Origin: Burkholderiaceae bacterium
GTDB taxonomy: Bacteria; Pseudomonadota; Gammaproteobacteria; Burkholderiales; Burkholderiaceae_E
Reading direction: 5' to 3'
DNA: 64,000 nucleotides
Assembly (NCBI GenBank): GCA_024235875.1
Contig: JACKLP010000001.1
Coordinates: 1-64,000 of the forward strand
A program made the translations under genes and the position numbers. Within the stretch, counting starts at the first letter, position 1. Every line of letters begins with the position of its first letter. The notes beneath the pieces are model-generated. The model saw only the letters and a list, made by a program, of their open reading frames with translations. It made no database searches and had not been told where the DNA came from. Shown here piece by piece: positions 50,276-59,340 of the stretch.

Positions 50276-52981
50276 TCAGGCCGCCAGCAGTTCGCGTAGG
50301 ACGAAGGGCAGGATGCCGCCATGCAGGTAGTAGTCGACCTCGATGGCGGTGTCGATCCGCGACAGCAGGGTCACCGTCCGCGTCGTGCCGTTCGAGTAGC
50401 GCACCGTCAAGCGAATGTCCTGCTGAGGCTTGAGTTCGGCGGGGACCTCGATGTCGAAGGTCTCGGTCCCGGTGATGCCCAGCGACTGCCAGGAATCATT
50501 GCCCTTGAACTGCAGCGGCAGCACGCCCATGCCTACGAGGTTGGAACGGTGGATGCGCTCGAAGCTGCGTGCCACGACGGCCTTGACGCCCAGGAGCTGT
50601 GTGCCCTTGGCCGCCCAGTCGCGTGACGAGCCCGTGCCGTACTCCTCGCCACCGAAAACCACGGTCGGTACCCCGTCGCGGATATAGCGCATCGCGGCAT
50701 CGTAGATCGCCTGCTTCTCGCCCGAAGGTTGATGAATCGTCATCCCCCCTTCCTCTCGCGATCCGTCGGGTCGTGCGGGAATCATCAGGTTCTTGATCCG
50801 AACGTTGGCGAAGGTGCCACGCATCATCACTTCGTGGTTGCCTCGACGAGACCCGTAGCTGTTGAAGTCCGCTTTCAGCACGCCGTGAGATTTCAGGTAG
50901 CGGCCCGCCGGCGAATCCTCCTTGATGGAGCCGGCCGGCGAGATGTGATCGGTCGTGATCGAGTCGCCAAACAGCCCCAGTGCCCGTGCACCAGCAATCG
51001 GCTTGGAATTCGACGCGGCCTCCATCGCAAAACCTTCGAAGAACGGCGGCTCGGCGATATAGGTCGACTTGGGCCAGTCATAGACCTGGCCGGTCGTTCC
51101 CTTGACCCGTTCCCAGAGTTTGCCCGGGTTGCCACGCACCTGGGCGTAGTTTTCCTTGAAGGTGCGAGGATTCATCGCATGTTTCATCAAGGCATGGACC
51201 TCGTCCGAGGTCGGCCAGATGTCGCCGATGAACACGTCCCTGCCGTCCTTGCCCTTGCCGAGCGGCTCGGTCATCAGGTCGACGGTGACGTTCCCGGCGA
51301 TTGCAAACGCGACGACCAGGGGGGGCGACGCAAGGAAGTTGCTCTTCAGGTTCGGATGAATCCGGGCCTCGAAGTTCCGGTTGCCCGAAAGAACGGCGGC
51401 GCAAACCATGTCGTTCGCGACGATGGCCTCATTGATCTCGGGGGCGAGGTCACCCGCATTTCCGATACAGGTGGTGCAACCATAGGCCGCAACCGCAAAC
51501 CCGAGTTTCTCGAGGTAGGGCAACAGCCCGGCCTTTTCAAGATAGTTGGTGACGATTCGCGATCCCGGCGCCAGCGACGTCTTGATGTGCTTGCGAACGG
51601 TCAATCCGGCTTCGACCGCCTTCTTGGCCACGAGCCCCGCCGCCAGCAGTACGCCGGGGTTCGAGGTGTTCGTACATGAGGTGATGGCCGCGATCAGGAC
51701 GTCGCCGTTATGCAGTTCGACACCGTTGGCCGCCTTGACGGGCTTGTCGAGCTTGTCAGCCGGCTGGTTGAAGCCGTTCTCTGCGGCCGGCTTCGAGTAG
51801 AGCTCGGCAAACGTCGACTTGAGATTTCCGATCTCGATCCTGTCCTGAGGGCGCTTGGGCCCCGCCAGCGAGGGGGCGACAGTGCCCAGGTCCAGCTTGA
51901 GCACCTTGGTGTACTGGAGTTCGCCCGACCTGGGAATGCCGAACAGTCCTTGCGCCTTGAAGTAGCTTTCGAACGCGTCGATCTCGGCGCGCGAGCGCCC
52001 CGAGCCGCGGAAGTAATCCAGCGTCTTGTCATCGACCGGGAAAAATCCCATCGTCGCGCCATACTCGGGCGCCATGTTGGCGATCGTCGCCCGATCCGGT
52101 ACCGCCAGGCTGGCCGTGCCTTCGCCAAAGAACTCGACGAACTTGCCGACCACCTTCTCCTTGCGAAGCATCTCGGTGATCGTCAGGACGAGGTCGGTCG
52201 CGGTCACGCCTTCACGCAGCCTTCCGGTCAATTCCACGCCGACGACATCCGGCGTGAGGAAATAGACCGGCTGTCCGAGCATGCTGGCCTCGGCTTCGAT
52301 GCCGCCGACACCCCAGCCGACAACCCCGATGCCATTGATCATCGTCGTATGGCTGTCGGTTCCGACCAGCGTATCCGGGTAGTAGACGCCGTCTTTTCGC
52401 TTGTGAACGCCGCGCGCGAGGTACTCGAGATTGACCTGGTGAACGATTCCGAATCCGGGCGGCACGACGCCGAATGTGTCGAACGCCTGCATGCCCCACT
52501 TCATGAACTGATAGCGCTCGTTGTTGCGCTCGAACTCAAGCTTCATGTTGAGATCGAGTGCCTTGGTCGATCCGTAGTAGTCGATCATGACCGAATGATC
52601 GACTACCAGATCGACCGGGACCAGCGGCTCGATGACCTTGGGATTCTTGCCTGCGTCGCGCGCCACGGAGCGCATGGCCGCAAGGTCCGCCAGTAGCGGC
52701 ACGCCGGTGAAATCCTGGAGGACAACCCGCGCCAGGACGAAGGGAATCTCGTCGACCCGCTTGCCATTGGGCGACCAGTTGGCGAGTTGGGCCACATGTG
52801 CCTCGGTGACCTTCTTGCCGTCGCAGTTGCGCAGCACCGACTCGAGCACGATCCGGATCGAGACGGGTAGTCGATTCACGTTCGGGTATTGACGTGCAAG
52901 CGCGGGCAACGAGTAGAACCGTCCGGTCCGACCCGACGCCAGCTTGAACTCCTTGAGCATATTCAGTTGTGTCGTTGCCAT
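50276..52981 (-). CDS. acnA: Aconitate hydratase A
   Basis: A 901-residue aconitase of the AcnA/IRP1 type, interconverting citrate and isocitrate. The [4Fe-4S] ligands lie in ITSCTNTSNP and YGCTTCIGNAG, and active-site segments include VGTDSHTTMINGIGV and the swivel-domain YGTGSSRDWAAKG. Length and N terminus (ending in VSIRIVLESVLRNCDG) favour AcnA over the methylcitrate-specific AcnD. Downstream of prpB and prpC it may also hydrate 2-methylaconitate, as no acnD or prpF is present in the window. Confidence 0.96.
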   Translation of the reverse strand: MATTQLNMLKEFKLASGRTGRFYSLPALARQYPNVNRLPVSIRIVLESVLRNCDGKKVTEAHVAQLANWSPNGKRVDEIPFVLARVVLQDFTGVPLLADLAAMRSVARDAGKNPKVIEPLVPVDLVVDHSVMIDYYGSTKALDLNMKLEFERNNERYQFMKWGMQAFDTFGVVPPGFGIVHQVNLEYLARGVHKRKDGVYYPDTLVGTDSHTTMINGIGVVGWGVGGIEAEASMLGQPVYFLTPDVVGVELTGRLREGVTATDLVLTITEMLRKEKVVGKFVEFFGEGTASLAVPDRATIANMAPEYGATMGFFPVDDKTLDYFRGSGRSRAEIDAFESYFKAQGLFGIPRSGELQYTKVLKLDLGTVAPSLAGPKRPQDRIEIGNLKSTFAELYSKPAAENGFNQPADKLDKPVKAANGVELHNGDVLIAAITSCTNTSNPGVLLAAGLVAKKAVEAGLTVRKHIKTSLAPGSRIVTNYLEKAGLLPYLEKLGFAVAAYGCTTCIGNAGDLAPEINEAIVANDMVCAAVLSGNRNFEARIHPNLKSNFLASPPLVVAFAIAGNVTVDLMTEPLGKGKDGRDVFIGDIWPTSDEVHALMKHAMNPRTFKENYAQVRGNPGKLWERVKGTTGQVYDWPKSTYIAEPPFFEGFAMEAASNSKPIAGARALGLFGDSITTDHISPAGSIKEDSPAGRYLKSHGVLKADFNSYGSRRGNHEVMMRGTFANVRIKNLMIPARPDGSREEGGMTIHQPSGEKQAIYDAAMRYIRDGVPTVVFGGEEYGTGSSRDWAAKGTQLLGVKAVVARSFERIHRSNLVGMGVLPLQFKGNDSWQSLGITGTETFDIEVPAELKPQQDIRLTVRYSNGTTRTVTLLSRIDTAIEVDYYLHGGILPFVLRELLAA

Positions 52982-53047
52982 GGTCTTAGCCTCGGAATGA
53001 TTGGCTGTTGTTATCGGGGTTGGACGGCAAATCGCGACCGCATCGAG

Positions 53048-53638
53048 TCAGCGCCGGGCCGCAGCGCTGTCACGGCGCTCGCCGCGAAATGTTCCATCCG
53101 TCATGTTCAGTGTTCCCATTCCCGGGACGACAACGTCGCCCGGGCGTTGACCGGGGGCGCAGCGGCCGATGTACCTGGCCTCGAGCGCTTCCTTGTCTTC
53201 GTCTCGCGACCCGCCTAGCGGCGGCTCGTAGCGCACGATCGTATCGATCCGGTAGTACGTCAGAAAGTCGCCTGTCGCGATCTTGCGACTACTGACGACG
53301 GTTCGACCTTCGCGACATATCGAATCGGCGACCCAGGCATTTCCCATCCGGCGGAACGCCCCCAGTGTGCAGGACCCGCGCTTGCCGACTGCTCGATCGA
53401 GGTGCCATTTCGCGCTGTCGCTTCGATCGCCGATGCACTGCAGGGTGGGGGGTAGGCCCAGGGCCTGGGCGCTGGCACTGTGTACCTCCCAGAGTCCGGA
53501 GCGGCGGCGCGGGAAATCGGCAGCCAGCGAACTTCCGAGCGTACATGCGGCTGCCAACGCCGTCGTCGCAACTTGCACGTTTCGAAGGCCTCCCACGTTT
53601 GCCTCGTCAAAGGGCGGCCGTGGATTCAGAGACGGCAT
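53048..53638 (-). CDS. DUF3617-like exported protein
   Basis: A 196-residue protein. A hydrophobic signal-like stretch (VATTALAAACTLGSSLAA, about residues 24-41) is followed by FPRRRSGLWEVHS, which matches the start of DUF3617 domains (RxGLWE). Several cysteines (LQCIG, GSCTLG, SICREG, GRCAPG) fit a disulfide-bonded periplasmic protein. Function is unknown. The ATG at 53638 overlaps the end of the lipoprotein gene by 13 bases; a start nearer the signal peptide is possible. It lies between prpC and acnA in an otherwise metabolic run. Confidence 0.62.
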   Translation of the reverse strand: MPSLNPRPPFDEANVGGLRNVQVATTALAAACTLGSSLAADFPRRRSGLWEVHSASAQALGLPPTLQCIGDRSDSAKWHLDRAVGKRGSCTLGAFRRMGNAWVADSICREGRTVVSSRKIATGDFLTYYRIDTIVRYEPPLGGSRDEDKEALEARYIGRCAPGQRPGDVVVPGMGTLNMTDGTFRGERRDSAAARR

Positions 53639-54090
53639 TCGTTGGCGAGTTGTCGCCCGTGCTTCGTATCGAGCAACATCGACTTGTCGAGGATAACGAT
53701 CCACATCAGCCCTGAAATCGGATCTTCGTACCTCAGTGCGCCACTGCGAGCCTGAACCGCGGTCAGCCTGTAGTCGCGCTTGCGCCACTTGATCATTGCA
53801 TGGCCACGGTCGGCGGCCACGCTGTGTACGAGGACCTCACGCTTCAACTCGCATCGGTAGAGGCCGGGATCGAAACGGATCACGACCGGTGCGGCGACCG
53901 GTTCGGGCATCCGGGAGGTGCCAGGCTCCGCCGTCGCCAATCCATAGACCGGCGCGTCCCCCCCCTCAGCGGGGTATAGGACGGCAGTGAGGGGCACCTC
54001 GAACAGCAGATCGTCCGACATGGTTGTACAACCGCCAGCGAGCGCCGCGGTCGCGAGCACGGCAAGCCGGTTCTTGATTCGATCTCGCAT
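53626..54090 (-). CDS. Small lipoprotein of unknown function
   Basis: A 154-residue protein with a lipoprotein signal: basic MRDRIKNR, a hydrophobic stretch, then the lipobox LAGGC with the lipidated Cys at about residue 20. The mature part shows no family I recognise; it has strand-like segments (VVIRFDPGLYRCELKREVLV, GLMWIVILDKSMLLD). The ATG at 54090 has a GGGGGGAG ribosome site. It follows prpC by 75 bases and overlaps the DUF3617-like gene, so the two probably act together in the envelope. Confidence 0.68.
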   Translation of the reverse strand: MRDRIKNRLAVLATAALAGGCTTMSDDLLFEVPLTAVLYPAEGGDAPVYGLATAEPGTSRMPEPVAAPVVIRFDPGLYRCELKREVLVHSVAADRGHAMIKWRKRDYRLTAVQARSGALRYEDPISGLMWIVILDKSMLLDTKHGRQLANECRL

Positions 54091-54165
54091 TGCTGAACTC
54101 CCCCCGTGTCGAGATGCCCGTAGCCAGTGGGGCCCCTTTGCGCAAGGGCCCATCCATTCCCGGTG

Positions 54166-55350
54166 CTACTTGCGCTTGGCCAGCGGCACGAACTTGCGAT
54201 TCTCGGGACCTACGTAGTTGGCGCTTGGACGAATGATCTTGTTGTCGACGCGTTGCTCGATGACGTGAGCGGCCCATCCGGAAGTGCGCGCGATCACGAA
54301 CAGCGGCGTGAACATCGCTGTCGGTACGCCCATCATGTGGTAGCTGACCGCCGAGAACCAGTCCAGGTTCGGGAACATCCGCTTGACGTCCCACATCACT
54401 GCTTCCAGGCGCTCGGCGACATCGAACATCCGCATGTCGCCCGCATCCTTGGACAAGCGCGCAGCGACGCGCTTGATCACTTCGTTCCGGGGATCCGAGA
54501 TCGTGTAGACGGGGTGGCCGAAGCCGATGATGACCTCCTTGTTCTCGACCCGTCGACGAATGTCGGACTCCGCTTGGTCCGGACTGTGGTAACGCTTCTG
54601 AATCTCGAAGGCCACTTCATTCGCGCCACCGTGCTTGGGACCGCGCAACGCGCCAATGCCCCCAGTGATCGCCGAGTACATGTCCGAGCCGGTACCGGCG
54701 ATGACCCGGGATGTGAAGGTCGAGGCGTTGTACTCGTGCTCGGCATAGAGGATCAGCGAAGTGTGCATCGATTCGACCCACAGCTTCGACGGCGATCTGC
54801 CATGGAGCAGATGCAGGAAATGCCCGCCGATGGAGTCGTCATCGGTCTCGACCTCGATACGCTTGCCATTGAAGGCGAAGTGGTACCAGTAAAGCAGCAT
54901 CGATCCCAGCGAGGCCATCAACCGGTCGGCGATGTCACGTGCACCCGGAATGTTGTGATCGTCTTTCTCCGGAAGCTGGCAACCGAGCGCCGAGACGCCG
55001 GTTCGCATCACGTCCATCGGGTGGGCCGACGCGGGAAGGGATTCGAGTACCGTCTTGACCGCCGCAGGCAGGCCACGCATCGCCCGCAACCTTGCCTTGT
55101 ACGCGACGAGTTGCGCCTTCGTGGGCAGTTCCTCATGCACGAGGAGATGGGCGATTTCTTCGAATTCCGCAGCCTCGGCGATCTCGAGAATGTCGTATCC
55201 GCGGTAATGCAGGTCGTTGCCACTGCGTCCGACCGTGCAAAGTGCGGTGTTCCCGGCAGTGATGCCCGACAGTGCGACGGACTTCTTTGGCTTCGGGCCC
55301 TGCGGGACGGGCGTCGCCTCGGTCGCTTTGGCGCCACTCTTTCTGTTCAT
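54166..55350 (-). CDS. prpC: 2-methylcitrate synthase
   Basis: A 394-residue citrate-synthase-fold enzyme condensing propionyl-CoA with oxaloacetate. Catalytic histidines lie in GPKHGGANEVA and GFGHPVYTI, and the Asp in LDWFSAVSYH. The short length and HNIPGARDIADRL segment fit PrpC rather than hexameric GltA, which is encoded separately at 62.3 kb. It lies 39 bases after prpB. Confidence 0.95.
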   Translation of the reverse strand: MNRKSGAKATEATPVPQGPKPKKSVALSGITAGNTALCTVGRSGNDLHYRGYDILEIAEAAEFEEIAHLLVHEELPTKAQLVAYKARLRAMRGLPAAVKTVLESLPASAHPMDVMRTGVSALGCQLPEKDDHNIPGARDIADRLMASLGSMLLYWYHFAFNGKRIEVETDDDSIGGHFLHLLHGRSPSKLWVESMHTSLILYAEHEYNASTFTSRVIAGTGSDMYSAITGGIGALRGPKHGGANEVAFEIQKRYHSPDQAESDIRRRVENKEVIIGFGHPVYTISDPRNEVIKRVAARLSKDAGDMRMFDVAERLEAVMWDVKRMFPNLDWFSAVSYHMMGVPTAMFTPLFVIARTSGWAAHVIEQRVDNKIIRPSANYVGPENRKFVPLAKRK

Positions 55351-55389
55351 CTCGTTCTCCAGGCGTTTGCTGATCGTCGGTCGGCGGGC

Positions 55390-56274
55390 TCAACGCCCCT
55401 TTGCGAACAGCTCATCGAGTTTGTTCTCGTAGTCCCAGTAGCCGATCGCGTCGTAGAGTTCCTGGCGCGTTTGCATCGTCTCGACGACGCTTGCCTGGGT
55501 CCCATCCCTGCGCAAGGTCCCATAGATGTTCTCGGCCGCCTTGTTCATTGCACGGAATGCCGACAGCGGATAGAGCACCATGTCCACGTCGACCGTCGAG
55601 AGCTCGTCGACCGTGAAGAGCGGGGTACTGCCGAACTCCGTAATGTTGGCGAGGATCGGTACCTTCACCGCCTCGCGAAACTGCTTGTACATCGACAGTT
55701 CGGTCATCGCCTCGGGGAAGATGCCGTCGGCACCCGCCTCGACACATGCGACAGCGCGCTCGATGGCGCGGTCCAGCCCCTCGACCGCGAGGGCGTCGGT
55801 GCGCGCCATGATGAAGAAATTGTCATCGGTGCGCGCATCGACCGCGGCCTTGATCCGATCCACCATTTCGTCCTGGCCGACGATCTCCTTGTTGGGGCGG
55901 TGGCCGCAACGCTTCGCGCCGACCTGGTCCTCGATATGCATCGCCGCGGCGCCCGCCTTGATCAGCGAGCGAGTCGTACGGGCCACATTGAACGCGGACG
56001 ACCCGAATCCGGTATCGACATCCACCAGCAAGGGAAGGTCGCAGACGTCCGTGATCCGCCGTACATCGATCAGCACGTCTTCGAGCCCGGAGATCCCCAG
56101 GTCTGGCAACCCTAATGATCCAGCCGCGACGCCACCGCCCGAGACGTAGATGGCCCGAAATCCAGCTCGTTTCGCAAGTAGTGCGTGGTTGGCATTGATG
56201 GTTCCGGGAATCTGCAGGGGCTGCTCTGCGGCCAGCGCCTCGCGAAACCGTTCACCCGCGCTCGTTCGACTCAT
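55390..56274 (-). CDS. prpB: 2-methylisocitrate lyase
   Basis: A 294-residue ICL/PEPM-family enzyme cleaving 2-methylisocitrate to pyruvate and succinate. The catalytic motif KRCGH is at residues 121-125, with metal-binding VDVDTGFG near 84-91 and the IYVSGGGVAAGSLGLPD segment near 42-58. With PrpC it forms the 2-methylcitrate cycle for propionate. No prpR activator gene is adjacent; mdh lies 68 bases upstream. Confidence 0.96.
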   Translation of the reverse strand: MSRTSAGERFREALAAEQPLQIPGTINANHALLAKRAGFRAIYVSGGGVAAGSLGLPDLGISGLEDVLIDVRRITDVCDLPLLVDVDTGFGSSAFNVARTTRSLIKAGAAAMHIEDQVGAKRCGHRPNKEIVGQDEMVDRIKAAVDARTDDNFFIMARTDALAVEGLDRAIERAVACVEAGADGIFPEAMTELSMYKQFREAVKVPILANITEFGSTPLFTVDELSTVDVDMVLYPLSAFRAMNKAAENIYGTLRRDGTQASVVETMQTRQELYDAIGYWDYENKLDELFAKGR

Positions 56275-56342
56275 CTTGTTTGGACTCCGTTGGCATATGC
56301 CGCCAGCCAGGCTGGCGGGCGCGTCGATCCGCGTGTGGGCAA

Positions 56343-57326
56343 TCAGGCCAGCAGATGCTGAACCCCGCTGCGCTCCTCGAGCAACTCGTTGAGGGTCAGT
56401 TGCATGCGTTCGCGGGAGAAATCATCGATATCCAGTCCCTCGACCAGCTTGTACTCGCCCGCCTCGCAGGTGACCGGCAGGCCGTAGATGACGCCCTCCG
56501 GAATGCCATAGGAGCCGTTCGAGGGAATGCCCATCGTGACCCACTTTCCCTGCGTACCAAGCGCCCAGTCGCGCATGTGATCGATCGCAGCGTTCGCGGC
56601 CGAGGCCGCCGACGACAGCCCGCGCGCTTCGATGATCGCCGCACCCCGCTTACCGACGGTCGGAATGAAGGTGTCTCGGTTCCAGGCCTCGTCGTTGACG
56701 AGCGCCTTGATCGAATCCTTGCCAGAAACCGCGAAGCGGTAGTCCGGATACATCGTCGGAGAATGATTGCCCCAGACCACGAGCTTCTCGATCGAATCGA
56801 CCTGCCGGCCGGTCCGGGCAGCCAGTTGCGACAGGGCTCGATTGTGGTCGAGGCGCAGCATGGCAGTGAAATTGCGCCGCGGCAGCGATTTGGCTGCCGT
56901 CATTGCTATCAAGGCATTGGTGTTGGCAGGGTTGCCCACGACCAAGATCTTGCAATCGCGGCTCGCGACCTCGTCCAGAGCGCGCCCCTGACCGGTAAAG
57001 ATCGCACCGTTGGCCTCGAGCAGGTCCTTTCGCTCCATCCCTTTGGAACGCGGGCGGGCACCGACCAGCAATGCATAGTCGGCATCCTTGAACGCCACCT
57101 TTGGATCGTCGCTCACGACGACACCTTGAAGCAGAGGGAACGCGCAGTCCTCGAGCTCCATCACGACGCCATTGACCGCGGGAATCGCTGGCGTGATGTC
57201 TAGCAGCTGCAAAACAACCGGTTGGTCCTTCCCGAGCATGTCGCCGTTGGCGATTCGAAACAAAAGGCTGTAGCAAATCTGGCCGGCAGCGCCAGTGATG
57301 GCGACTCGCTTGACGGGCTTGGACAT
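56343..57326 (-). CDS. mdh: Malate dehydrogenase
   Basis: A 327-residue NAD-dependent enzyme of the Burkholderia-type (cytosolic-like) MDH group. The nucleotide-binding motif is TGAAGQI (11-17), and the substrate-binding segments are VGARPRSKGMERKDLL and VVWGNHSPTMYPD. It makes oxaloacetate, the co-substrate of both PrpC and GltA. A GAGAGG ribosome site lies before the ATG. It is the first gene of the minus-strand mdh-prpB-prpC-acnA run, and diverges from gntR across 285 bases that hold the gntR promoter and operator and nothing else I can identify. Confidence 0.96.
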   Translation of the reverse strand: MSKPVKRVAITGAAGQICYSLLFRIANGDMLGKDQPVVLQLLDITPAIPAVNGVVMELEDCAFPLLQGVVVSDDPKVAFKDADYALLVGARPRSKGMERKDLLEANGAIFTGQGRALDEVASRDCKILVVGNPANTNALIAMTAAKSLPRRNFTAMLRLDHNRALSQLAARTGRQVDSIEKLVVWGNHSPTMYPDYRFAVSGKDSIKALVNDEAWNRDTFIPTVGKRGAAIIEARGLSSAASAANAAIDHMRDWALGTQGKWVTMGIPSNGSYGIPEGVIYGLPVTCEAGEYKLVEGLDIDDFSRERMQLTLNELLEERSGVQHLLA

Positions 57327-57542
57327 CGCGACCTCTCAATGAAAATGGTTATTCGAAACAGCAGATTCTGTGTCGGGCATGTGCATGCCGCCTCCCGCCA
57401 GCCGGGATCCGTACGCTTTCCGCGCCTGGCTGGCGTTTGCAAGAAAGCCATTCGGCGCGCCGACGAGGCCCCACTCGACGGGCGTGGGCCGGCCCCAGGC
57501 CGCGTGCGCGACCGCGCGAAGTGTAGTGCGCAGGCCCGATTC

Positions 57543-57576
57543 TTGTCAATTCAAGTGATGTATCTTATATAAGATA
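57543..57576 (+). promoter_or_regulatory. gntR promoter with palindromic operator
   Basis: TTGTCA (57543-57548) and TATATA (57566-57571) are spaced by 17 bases, forming a strong sigma-70 promoter. The perfect 16-bp palindrome TATCTTATATAAGATA (57561-57576) covers the -10 box. Its AT-rich composition stands out from the surrounding GC-rich DNA. Position suggests autorepression by the GntR protein encoded 35 bases downstream. Confidence 0.68.
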
Positions 57577-57611
57577 TAAGTAACTAGACATGCTGCCCGT
57601 ACTTTGCTTTA

Positions 57612-58379
57612 ATGCCATCGATGGGCGCCAACGAATCCGACGCGATCGAACCCGGGGTCGACGCCCCGCGCTTCGTGCCACTGTACCGCCAGATCAAGGC
57701 CCTGATCACGCGTGGTCTGCGAGATGGAACCTGGCTGCCTGGCGGGGCGATCCCCAGCGAGATGGAGCTGGCCGCGCGATTCAATGTCAGTCAGGGGACG
57801 GTGCGAAAGGCCATCGAGGAGTTGGCGGCCGAGAACCTGCTGGTCCGCCGGCAAGGACGCGGTACATTCGTCGCCACGCATGACGAACCCAGGACGCAGT
57901 TCCGCTTTCTTCGGCTCAGGCCGGATGACGGCGTCGAGCAGGGCTTCGTCAATCGCATCCTGGAGTGTCGTCGCGCGCGAGCACCGGTCGATATCGCCCG
58001 AAGCCTGGCGTTGCGCAGCGGCGAGGCGGTCATACTCATTCGGCGCCTTCTCTCCCTCGGCGAGACGCCCACGGTGCTAGATGAGATCTGGTTGCCCGGC
58101 CGGCGTTTTCGGGGCCTCACCACTGAGCGCCTGGCGGCTCGCGGTGGTCCCCTCTATGGCATGTTCGAACGCGAGTTCGGGACCCGGATGATCGGGGCGA
58201 ACGAGCGATTGAAGGCCGTGGCCGCCGGTCGCGAAGTTGCGCGCGCGCTACAGGTTGCCGAGGGAGCGCCGCTGCTGCAGGTCGAGCGAGTCTCATTCAC
58301 CTATGACAACGTTCCAGTCGAAGTGCGCAAGGGACACTATGTAACCGAGACGCATCACTATGCGACCGAGGTCGGCTGA
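57612..58379 (+). CDS. GntR-family regulator, HutC subfamily
   Basis: A 255-residue regulator with a winged helix-turn-helix (about 20-90: PLYRQIKALI, IPSEMELAARFNVSQGTVRKAI, RRQGRGTFV) and a C-terminal UTRA ligand-binding domain (about 105-250). HutC-type regulators usually bind small metabolites and release DNA. It lies between the mdh-prp arm and the sdh-gltA arm, so TCA or methylcitrate genes are the likely targets. An ATG three codons later (57621) is an alternative start. A perfect palindrome overlies its own promoter. Confidence 0.92.
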   Translation: MPSMGANESDAIEPGVDAPRFVPLYRQIKALITRGLRDGTWLPGGAIPSEMELAARFNVSQGTVRKAIEELAAENLLVRRQGRGTFVATHDEPRTQFRFLRLRPDDGVEQGFVNRILECRRARAPVDIARSLALRSGEAVILIRRLLSLGETPTVLDEIWLPGRRFRGLTTERLAARGGPLYGMFEREFGTRMIGANERLKAVAAGREVARALQVAEGAPLLQVERVSFTYDNVPVEVRKGHYVTETHHYATEVG

Positions 58380-58495
58380 ATCCGGGGCGAATCCCTCGTC
58401 ATCCGGAACCGGCGATTTGGTGCGTTGCGCAAGATGCGTCAGAATAATTCGTTGTCGAGGCATCTCTTCCGACGGCGCGTCATGCCGCAATCGGG

Positions 58496-58528
58496 AACAC
58501 CGGGTTCGCATGGTTCGGGCCCGGTGTT
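58496..58528. repeat. Inverted repeat upstream of sdhC
   Basis: AACACCGGG (58496-58504) and CCCGGTGTT (58520-58528) are exact reverse complements with 15 bases between, 45 bases before sdhC. There is no T run, so it may be a regulatory hairpin or a protein site rather than a gntR terminator. Confidence 0.45.
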
Positions 58529-58573
58529 GAACCGGCGGGCGCGATAACAAATCAAGACGCCAAGAGGTTCTCC

Positions 58574-58987
58574 ATGTCTGGACTCGAGGGCGGGGCGCGC
58601 CCCAGGTTTCGAAACATCGACGTGTCGCAGCTATCCCAGTACCGCCTTCCGGCGCCGGGGCTGGTGTCGATCCTGCACAGGATCAGCGGCGCAATGCTAT
58701 TTCTGCTGGGCATTCCGTTCCTGCTTTATCTGTTCCAGGAGAGCCTGACGTCCGAGCTCAGCTACCAGAACTTCCAGCAGATCGCTTCGCACTGGTTTGC
58801 CAAGCTGGTGCTGCTGGGGCTGATCTGGAGCTTCATTCACCACTTTTGCGCTGGCATCCGGTTTCTTCTGCTCGATGTGCATATCGGCGTCGAGAAGGAA
58901 CAAGCCCGCGCCGGTGCAAAGATCGTGCTGGGGGCAAGCGTGTTCTTGACGCTGGTGGCTGCTCTCAAATTGTTCGGAGCCTTCTGA
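58574..58987 (+). CDS. sdhC: Succinate dehydrogenase cytochrome b556 subunit
   Basis: A 137-residue membrane anchor with three helices. The quinone-site segment SILHRISGAML is near residue 33, and the haem-ligand region IHHFCAGIRFLLLDVH is near residue 93. It anchors SdhAB and passes electrons to ubiquinone. It is the first gene of sdhCDAB, with AGAGG before the ATG, and lies one base from sdhD. Confidence 0.96.
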   Translation: MSGLEGGARPRFRNIDVSQLSQYRLPAPGLVSILHRISGAMLFLLGIPFLLYLFQESLTSELSYQNFQQIASHWFAKLVLLGLIWSFIHHFCAGIRFLLLDVHIGVEKEQARAGAKIVLGASVFLTLVAALKLFGAF

Positions 58988-58988
58988 C

Positions 58989-59339
58989 ATGAGCACGAAC
59001 CGAATCGTCGTCGGAGCGCACTACGGATTGCGCGATTGGCTGGCGCAGCGAATCAGCGCAGTCGTGCTGGTGGTCTATACCGCATGGCTGCTGGTGGAGC
59101 TGCTGGCTGCACCCGTGCTCGATTACGCCGCATGGGCCGGACTCTTTGCGGCCGTCCACATGAAGGTGCTGACGCTGCTCGCATTGCTGGCGCTCATGTA
59201 CCACGCATGGATTGGCGTCCGGGACATCTTCATGGACTACATCAAGCCGACCGGACTGAGGCTCTTGCTCCAGGTCGGAACGATCGTGGCGCTGCTCGGA
59301 TACTTGATCTGGGCGGTCATCATCCTGTGGAGAGTCTGA
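58989..59339 (+). CDS. sdhD: Succinate dehydrogenase membrane anchor subunit
   Basis: A 116-residue protein with three helices. The conserved segment YHAWIGVRDIFMDYIKP (about residues 71-87) carries the haem-ligand His and quinone-site residues. It pairs with SdhC. It is separated from both neighbours by a single base, indicating coupled translation. Confidence 0.95.
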   Translation: MSTNRIVVGAHYGLRDWLAQRISAVVLVVYTAWLLVELLAAPVLDYAAWAGLFAAVHMKVLTLLALLALMYHAWIGVRDIFMDYIKPTGLRLLLQVGTIVALLGYLIWAVIILWRV

Positions 59340-59340
59340 G

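Noticed and set aside
50276..52981. AcnD (2-methylcitrate dehydratase) instead of AcnA
   Set aside because: The prp neighbours suggested AcnD, but the 901-residue length and N-terminal sequence fit AcnA, and there is no prpF partner.
54127..56115. A 662-codon open frame on the plus strand
   Set aside because: It lies antisense to prpC and prpB, whose protein motifs are complete. Long antisense frames are common in GC-rich coding DNA, and its translation has no recognisable domain.
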